From Nanobdellota archaeon (GTDB lineage Archaea > Nanobdellota > Nanobdellia > Pacearchaeales > GW2011-AR1): a stretch of 9,768 nt of DNA. A program made the translations under genes and the position numbers. The stretch is from positions 1-9,768 of the forward strand of contig JAUYDD010000127.1 in NCBI GenBank assembly GCA_030704765.1, in the 5' to 3' direction. Of the stretch, positions 5,345 to 9,768 are shown in pieces. Every line of letters starts with the position of its first letter. Positions within the stretch are counted from its first letter, which is position 1. The notes beneath the pieces are model-generated. The model was not told the DNA's origin. It did no database searches and saw only the letters and a list, made by a program, of their open reading frames with translations.

Positions 5345-5758
5345 ATGAAAATCGCAATTTGTGGAAGCATGACTTTTTCACCAGAAATGGTTGATGTAGC
5401 AAAAAAATTAAAGGAATTAGGACATGATGCAACACTGCCTGATTTTACAGAACATTATGCTAGCTTAAAATCCAGGGATGACATGCATGTAGAATCAGCA
5501 CATAATAAAGTTGAGCATGATTTAATCAGAGGTTATTATGATGTAATCAAGCAACATGAAGCAGTCTTGATATATAATCATTCAAAAAATGGAATTGAAA
5601 ATTATGTAGGAGGAAATACTTTAATAGAAATGGCTTTTGCCCATGTTTTAAACAAAAGAATTTTTATGTATAATCCAATTCCCAATATGCAGTATAAAGA
5701 TGAAATAGAAGCCATGCAACCAGAGATTCTTGAAGGTAATTTAGAAAGGATAGCCTAA
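5345..5758 (+). CDS. Nucleoside 2-deoxyribosyltransferase-like protein
   Basis: The 137-residue protein resembles small proteins of the nucleoside 2-deoxyribosyltransferase superfamily. It opens with the Rossmann-like MKIAICGSMTFS, has a central helix-strand YYDVIKQHEAVLIYN (64-78), and contains GGNTLIEMAFAHVLNKRI at 89-106. E95 sits where family members carry the catalytic glutamate. These enzymes cleave or exchange the N-glycosidic bond of nucleosides or nucleotides, and many archaeal members are uncharacterised, so the substrate is not assignable here. It is cytosolic, with no signal or membrane segment. The start at 5345 is chosen over 5339 from TATA spacing and because it places the first strand at the very N terminus, as usual in the family. 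A T run at 5779-5785 may terminate it. It stands alone between surface-protein genes with no obvious functional link. Confidence 0.75.
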   Translation: MKIAICGSMTFSPEMVDVAKKLKELGHDATLPDFTEHYASLKSRDDMHVESAHNKVEHDLIRGYYDVIKQHEAVLIYNHSKNGIENYVGGNTLIEMAFAHVLNKRIFMYNPIPNMQYKDEIEAMQPEILEGNLERIA

Positions 5759-5792
5759 GGAGCTAGATATTCCCTTCTGTTTTTTATCATAA

Positions 5793-5819
5793 AAAAGTGG
5801 TAAATCAAATTTATATACA
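5793..5819 (+). promoter_or_regulatory. Shared promoter element (copy 2), with TATA box
   Basis: This matches 4253-4279 at 24 of 27 positions. The ttatata at 5811-5817 is about 22-25 bases before the ATG pair at 5836/5839, predicting a leaderless transcript. It therefore rules against the in-frame ATG at 5797, which overlaps the element. Confidence 0.6.
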
Positions 5820-5835
5820 ATTTATATATAGCAAA

Positions 5836-8745
5836 ATGATGAAAAGAGAATTATACATCTTTATAGTAGTATTTATGACAATAACTAACATCAGTGCTGT
5901 AATTGCTTCCCAGACTTTAGAAGTATGCCCTACATGCAATTATACAACCATACAATCTGCTGTTAATGATTCTCATGCTTATGATACAATAAAAGTCTTG
6001 CCTGGCATTTATAATGAGAATCAGATATTCATAAATAAATCTTTGACAATAATAGGAAATGATTCAATTGTTGATGGAGGCAATTCTATAATACCTCTTA
6101 TTGGAACTTTTCATGTGAATTCTAGTGAAGATGTTGTTATAACAGGTTTTACAATAAGGAATCCTTCAAGATATCAAGAAATAAGGGCTGGCGTATTTGT
6201 CAAAAGTGATTCAAACACTGCTAATATAATAATTACCAATAATATCATATTTGGAACTAATAATCCAAATGAAGAATATGATTATGGTATATATGCAAAA
6301 AATGGAAAAGAAACCCTGAAAGTAATCAATAATATTATTAAAGAAACAGGTGGAAACAATATTTTTATAGAAAAGCATATTGGACAGGTTGAGGTCCTTG
6401 GAAATATAGTTGATATGGGTGCTTATGGAAGGGATTCAATATTGTTTATAACAGATGACAATGTGAATATAAATTCTATACAGAAAATAGCTTTCAATAT
6501 CATAGATGCTGGGACTGGAAATGACCTTAATCATGAAGCAAACGCTATAACTATCATCAGTTCTTATAATAATAGTGGCAAGTTCTCATTCTTAAGGATA
6601 TACAATAATACAATAAATAATATACAAAAGAAAAGAGGCGGAATTGGATTATATAACAATAATAATGGAGATGGAAAATCAGGAGAAATAAACCAAGCTC
6701 AAATAACAAGCAATATCATTACTGGCAGTTCAACAATAAACAGTTATGGAATAAAACTCTCTGGATTAGCCACTAATGCTACAATATCTTATAATAATAT
6801 TAAAAATGTTAGTAAAAATTTCATAGGTGAATTTGGAATAAGAGGCAGCCATTATCCAGATGGAATAAAATTGAATTTCAATAGTTTTGAAAATAAGCAA
6901 TTATCCTGGCATGGTTCATCAATATTGAATGCAAAATCCAATTGGTGGGGTAGTTGTGAAGGCCCAATCAGCCTTCCTTCAACTATAGAATTTATTCCCT
7001 GGCTTGGTGCTTGCATAAGAAACAAGGCTATATCAAAAAATTGCGTTGTCTCCAGCGATACAATAATCTTGTATGCTAATGTCACATCCAAGATATGCAT
7101 AGGAAAAGTGATATTTGAAGTAAAAACAGACAATGGATGGCATAATTATACAGGAAGAATAAGTTCTGGAATAGGAAATTTTGCAGCAACAATCTCAAAT
7201 TTCACTTCAGGCAATACAGTTTTTTGGAGAGTATATGCAGATGATTGTTATAATCATTGGACTAAAGATAATCTTGTTAATGAAGGATCATTCTATGTGA
7301 ATAAGAACACAAATCTTAGTATATTGCCTCCTCAACCTAATGGCTATAATTCATGGTATGTATCACGGCCTACATTCACTTTATCAAATGGCGATGCGAG
7401 TATCATCTATTATAGGTGGGATGGTGAAGGCCCTTTCACATATACTGGCCCATTTGGATTAGATAATACTCCGAATAATGGAAACAATACAGGAGGAATA
7501 TTAAGATTATCATATTGGAGTAATGTATGCAGTGAACAGCCTATTTCCAATATAATAAAGATTGATTTTAATCCTCCTGAAATAAAGAACATGATTCCCT
7601 TAGACAATATCACTATATACAATGAAAGAAGGCCTATTATCAGCGCATACTTTGATGAGGTATATGGTGCGAGCTCTGGTATTGATAAATCAAAAATAAT
7701 TGTAAGATTGGATAATGTTATTATTCCTGTAAATATAACTGATTCAGGCTCAAATGATGCAACAGCAAAATATCTCACACAAGAAGATTTTTCAGAAGGC
7801 ATGCATACTTTAAACTATAATGCTAGTGATAAAGCTGGAAACAATATTGTGAAAAATTACAAATTTTATATAAATAATAGCCTTCCTGATATTATATTAA
7901 CAATCAGTTATCCGATCAATATAAACTATTCTGAAAGAAGCGTAATATTCAATATAACTTCAAATGTAAAATTAGCTAGTTTAGAATATGTCAACTTGAA
8001 TGATAAAAGGCCTGGTTACAAGAGACTTTGCACAAAATGCAATGAATATGGGAACAGCAGAGTAAAAAGACTGACATTATTAGAAGGGGGGAATGAATTG
8101 ATAATCAAGGCAACTGATATGTATGGAAATACGAACGAGAGCAGCCTAAAATTATTCATTGATTCTAAAAAACCAATAGTCTCCTTCACTTCTCCAACTA
8201 GAAACAAATATACTAACGGATCTAATTTTTATATGAAATATTCTGAAGATAATCTTGTAAAAGTGAAAGTCTTATACGGAAAGGATAATGAAAATTTTGA
8301 AAAAGACCTTTCTATAGAATGCAATGTTTCAGGAAAAGATAAGGTGTGTTATTATTCCTTGAACCTAACTGATATTGATACAAAGAAAATAAATTATTAT
8401 ATCAATATGTCTGATCCTGTAAGAAGCATTGTAACAAGACCAGTAGAAATCATTGTTGATACAAATCCCCCAATAATAGAAGTAAAATCTCCGGTCAATT
8501 CATCGAACTATGGCCTTGAATTCAGGTCAGGAATACCATTTGATATCACAAGCAATGAAAAAGTTAGATTAGAATTCTTTGATAAATCTTCAGATTCACA
8601 AAGATGGATTAGTTTATGTGCATCATGCGATAATTTCTTGAACAGGAAAAGATTATCTGTCGGAGGGCATGAATTAATTATAAGGGCTACAGACAAAGCA
8701 GGAAACTATGCTGAAAAAGAAATCAGGTTCAATGTGATAATATGA
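5836..8745 (+). CDS. Large secreted beta-helix and Ig-like surface protein
   Basis: The 969-residue product starts with a signal peptide (core IFIVVFMTI; cleavage probably near residues 24-25, after VIAS). A right-handed parallel beta-helix follows, about residues 31-395. Its cues are CPTCNYTTIQSAVNDS and DTIKVLPGIYNEN at the start, repeated NNII/NNTI turns as in NosD/PbH1 proteins, and NAKSNWWGSCEGP (366-378), the usual closing motif. Residues about 395-680 look like Ig-like sandwiches (FNPPEIKNMIPLDN, ASDKAGNN). The last 290 residues hold three more units, of which the first and third are repeats with LCxxC and GG-x-ELII-x-ATD-x-x-GN. No C-terminal anchor or sorting motif is seen. Around 25 Asn-x-Ser/Thr sequons are present by hand count, in a very Asn-rich protein. 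The likely role is adhesion or polysaccharide binding at the surface; a lyase activity is possible but unsupported. Confidence 0.82.
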   Translation: MMKRELYIFIVVFMTITNISAVIASQTLEVCPTCNYTTIQSAVNDSHAYDTIKVLPGIYNENQIFINKSLTIIGNDSIVDGGNSIIPLIGTFHVNSSEDVVITGFTIRNPSRYQEIRAGVFVKSDSNTANIIITNNIIFGTNNPNEEYDYGIYAKNGKETLKVINNIIKETGGNNIFIEKHIGQVEVLGNIVDMGAYGRDSILFITDDNVNINSIQKIAFNIIDAGTGNDLNHEANAITIISSYNNSGKFSFLRIYNNTINNIQKKRGGIGLYNNNNGDGKSGEINQAQITSNIITGSSTINSYGIKLSGLATNATISYNNIKNVSKNFIGEFGIRGSHYPDGIKLNFNSFENKQLSWHGSSILNAKSNWWGSCEGPISLPSTIEFIPWLGACIRNKAISKNCVVSSDTIILYANVTSKICIGKVIFEVKTDNGWHNYTGRISSGIGNFAATISNFTSGNTVFWRVYADDCYNHWTKDNLVNEGSFYVNKNTNLSILPPQPNGYNSWYVSRPTFTLSNGDASIIYYRWDGEGPFTYTGPFGLDNTPNNGNNTGGILRLSYWSNVCSEQPISNIIKIDFNPPEIKNMIPLDNITIYNERRPIISAYFDEVYGASSGIDKSKIIVRLDNVIIPVNITDSGSNDATAKYLTQEDFSEGMHTLNYNASDKAGNNIVKNYKFYINNSLPDIILTISYPININYSERSVIFNITSNVKLASLEYVNLNDKRPGYKRLCTKCNEYGNSRVKRLTLLEGGNELIIKATDMYGNTNESSLKLFIDSKKPIVSFTSPTRNKYTNGSNFYMKYSEDNLVKVKVLYGKDNENFEKDLSIECNVSGKDKVCYYSLNLTDIDTKKINYYINMSDPVRSIVTRPVEIIVDTNPPIIEVKSPVNSSNYGLEFRSGIPFDITSNEKVRLEFFDKSSDSQRWISLCASCDNFLNRKRLSVGGHELIIRATDKAGNYAEKEIRFNVII
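7882..8742 (+). repeat. Internal protein-domain repeats with LCxxC motif
   Basis: Two Ig-like units of about 90 codons (7882-8160 and 8467-8742) share ITSN, LC-x-x-C, KRL, GG-x-ELII, ATD-x-x-GN and a closing strand. A third, more divergent Ig-like unit without the LCxxC separates them. The repetition is at protein level; the DNA copies are clearly diverged, so the duplication is old. Confidence 0.6.
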
Positions 8746-8765
8746 TTTTAGAAGGATTTTAAAAA

Positions 8766-9488
8766 TTATAATCCTAATTCAGCTAATCTTTTTTTAACTA
8801 AATTAAGAGTTGCAGGACTGCCTGACCATCTTTCACCATCATTTAAATCTCTGATCAAATCTTCAAAAGTATATAATCCTAGTTGCCTAAATCTTTCCAT
8901 AACTTTGCTACAAAAACCCAGATGTTTTAACTCTACTTTTAATCTTTGCTCTTCAGGACAATAAGAAAAATCACTTGTAACTCCAAAAAGCCTATCTTGT
9001 AAATATTTTTCCTTACCTTTTTCTGATCCTCCTGTATAGAGAATATTTCTCGCATAGGAATTTGCTTCAAAAGATGCAATGTCTTTCATTTCCCAAACAC
9101 AATATGCTCCAGATTCTCTCACGTTTTGCTGTTCAAAATCTTTTAAACTTCTTAATCGCTCTGCTTCAAATATAAAAATCTCTGGAGTCATTAAAGATGC
9201 AAAATCCCCCCCTAACATTGTAACATTTAAAACTCCTTCTGATAAAATTCCAAAACCTAAACCATTTTTTCTATTTATTTTCCCGCTTCTTAACCTGGAA
9301 CCAACAAGATTTTTTACTGTAGAAATATCTTTACTCCAATAAGGATTTGTTCCATATTCAAACATTGTGTAAAGTTTAACAGCAGCAATATCAGGACCAA
9401 CTCTACAAACTCCTCCAGGAGTTACGAGTCTTAATTTAGGCTGATAATCACCAACCTGCCCTAAATTCTCTAAAAATAATATTGCCAT
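8766..9488 (-). CDS. Protein of unknown function with an RNA polymerase alpha-CTD-like tail
   Basis: The 240-residue protein ends (about 186-240) in a helix-hairpin-helix-like domain resembling the C-terminal domain of bacterial RNA polymerase alpha. ELKHLGFCSKVMERFRQLG is followed by LYTFEDLI and finally KKRLAELGL, matching the alpha-CTD order of leucine-rich helix, T-x-x-DL, and a closing K-x-L-x-x-LGL. Residues 1-185 match nothing I recognise. They include KDISTVKN, MLGGDFASLM and GAYCVWEMKDIASFEAN, and four cysteines lie spread along the chain (28, 130, 177, 193). There is no signal peptide or membrane segment. The tail suggests contact with DNA or protein, but the role of the whole is unknown. 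The gene is convergent with the beta-helix gene, 20 bases apart. A minus-strand TATA at 9522-9529 fits a start at 9488 with a short leader. Confidence 0.75.
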   Translation of the reverse strand: MAILFLENLGQVGDYQPKLRLVTPGGVCRVGPDIAAVKLYTMFEYGTNPYWSKDISTVKNLVGSRLRSGKINRKNGLGFGILSEGVLNVTMLGGDFASLMTPEIFIFEAERLRSLKDFEQQNVRESGAYCVWEMKDIASFEANSYARNILYTGGSEKGKEKYLQDRLFGVTSDFSYCPEEQRLKVELKHLGFCSKVMERFRQLGLYTFEDLIRDLNDGERWSGSPATLNLVKKRLAELGL

Positions 9489-9521
9489 TTTAATATTATC
9501 AGAACTCCTTTCCCATTAGAT

Positions 9522-9529
9522 TATTTATA
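9522..9529 (-). promoter_or_regulatory. TATA box for the alpha-CTD-like gene
   Basis: TATAAATA on the minus strand is centred about 37 bases before the ATG at 9488, predicting a leader of about 10-12 bases. A purine-rich ggaaaggag (9503-9511) lies near the predicted transcription start, too far upstream of the ATG for a typical ribosome binding site. Confidence 0.45.
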
Positions 9530-9627
9530 TTTAGAATATATGCTTTAAAAACATTTCTACAGTGTAAAGTCAACTTGTGAACTTAACATGGATTGACTTA
9601 CCCTATCTCAATATTTTTTTATTAATT

Positions 9628-9730
9628 AATCAAAAAAACAATCCACCACACCCTAAAGGTTTTTTGCCACAGCTAAAAAATCGCCTGCTGGCGAGTGTGG
9701 TTTGATTGGCCCTTGTTTTTAGGATGCGCA
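9628..9730 (+). ncRNA. 103-base structured repeat, copy 2 (candidate non-coding RNA or MITE-like element)
   Basis: This is the same element as 4007-4109, with changes only at 9659 (A to G, keeping a G-U pair in arm 1) and 9668 (T to C, in the loop). The flanks of the two copies are unrelated on both sides, so the repeat has sharp ends, and no target-site duplication is visible. Here it follows about 100 bases of non-coding sequence with T-rich stretches. A strong hairpin at 9726-9756 uses its last bases. Confidence 0.6.
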
Positions 9731-9756
9731 CGAAAACTTTCAGAAGTTTTCGGCGC
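9726..9756 (+). terminator. Strong hairpin after repeat copy 2
   Basis: GCGC (9726-9729) plus CGAAAACTT (9731-9739) pairs with AAGTTTTCG (9744-9752) plus GCGC (9753-9756), around a TCAG loop with one bulged A. This gives 13 base pairs. It starts within the last bases of the repeat. The window ends 12 bases later, so whether it terminates a transcript or belongs to another element cannot be told. Confidence 0.5.
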
Positions 9757-9768
9757 CACAAAATTTTC

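Noticed and set aside
5797..5835. Upstream in-frame ATG for the beta-helix protein
   Set aside because: It overlaps the shared promoter element, and the TATA spacing and signal peptide favour 5836 or 5839.
7410..7802. 130-residue open frame on the minus strand
   Set aside because: It lies wholly inside the beta-helix/Ig-like gene, has no domain cues, and is the antisense shadow of a well-supported protein.
5836..8745. Exceptional N-glycosylation sequon density in the beta-helix protein
   Set aside because: About 25 sequons were counted, but the protein is so rich in Asn, Ser and Thr that only a slightly lower number would be expected by chance.
1..9768. CRISPR array, tRNA or rRNA
   Set aside because: No regularly spaced direct repeats, and no T-loop-like GTTCRAATC signature or conserved rRNA segments were found on reading.

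Overview
The window looks archaeal, most likely from an AT-rich, small-genome lineage of the DPANN kind (Woesearchaeota/Pacearchaeota-like). This is inferred from several things together. Most genes lack a Shine-Dalgarno sequence, and several have a TATA-like box about 20-30 bases before the ATG, as expected for leaderless archaeal transcripts. There is an archaemetzincin-type protease and a polyprenol-phosphate-type family 2 glycosyltransferase, and three proteins carry Sec signals or N-terminal anchors with beta-rich surface domains. No rRNA, tRNA, CRISPR array or transposase gene is visible.

Layout. 1-337 is non-coding, with small hairpins and a promoter. 338-1104 is a two-gene unit with a 4-base overlap: a nucleotidyltransferase-fold protein and a 63-residue basic partner, possibly a toxin-antitoxin-like pair. 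1137-1664 encodes an archaemetzincin-like metalloprotease with variant zinc motifs. 1655-1817 is a heavily structured convergent intergenic stretch. 1818-2786 (minus) is the membrane-anchored glycosyltransferase. 2787-3106 is a divergent promoter region with several dyads. 3107-3982 and 4327-5130 encode two exported or anchored proteins that share an unrecognised domain of about 116 residues, which aligns without gaps and is bounded by two cysteines. Between them lies a 103-base structured repeat (4007-4109). 5205-5300 (minus) is a possible microprotein divergent from a nucleoside 2-deoxyribosyltransferase-like gene (5345-5758). 5836-8745 encodes a 969-residue secreted beta-helix plus Ig-like protein. 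8766-9488 (minus) encodes a protein of unknown function with an RNA polymerase alpha-CTD-like helical tail. A second copy of the 103-base repeat (9628-9730) and a strong hairpin close the window.

How the parts may fit together (inference). The centre reads as a cell-surface locus. Two of its surface genes (4327 and 5836) share a 27-base promoter element, which suggests common control. The glycosyltransferase could supply lipid-linked sugar for surface glycans. The most unusual items are the duplicated 103-base element, which folds as a three-way junction and whose two differences between copies preserve the fold, and the new shared surface domain. The flanking genes look like ordinary accessory genes.
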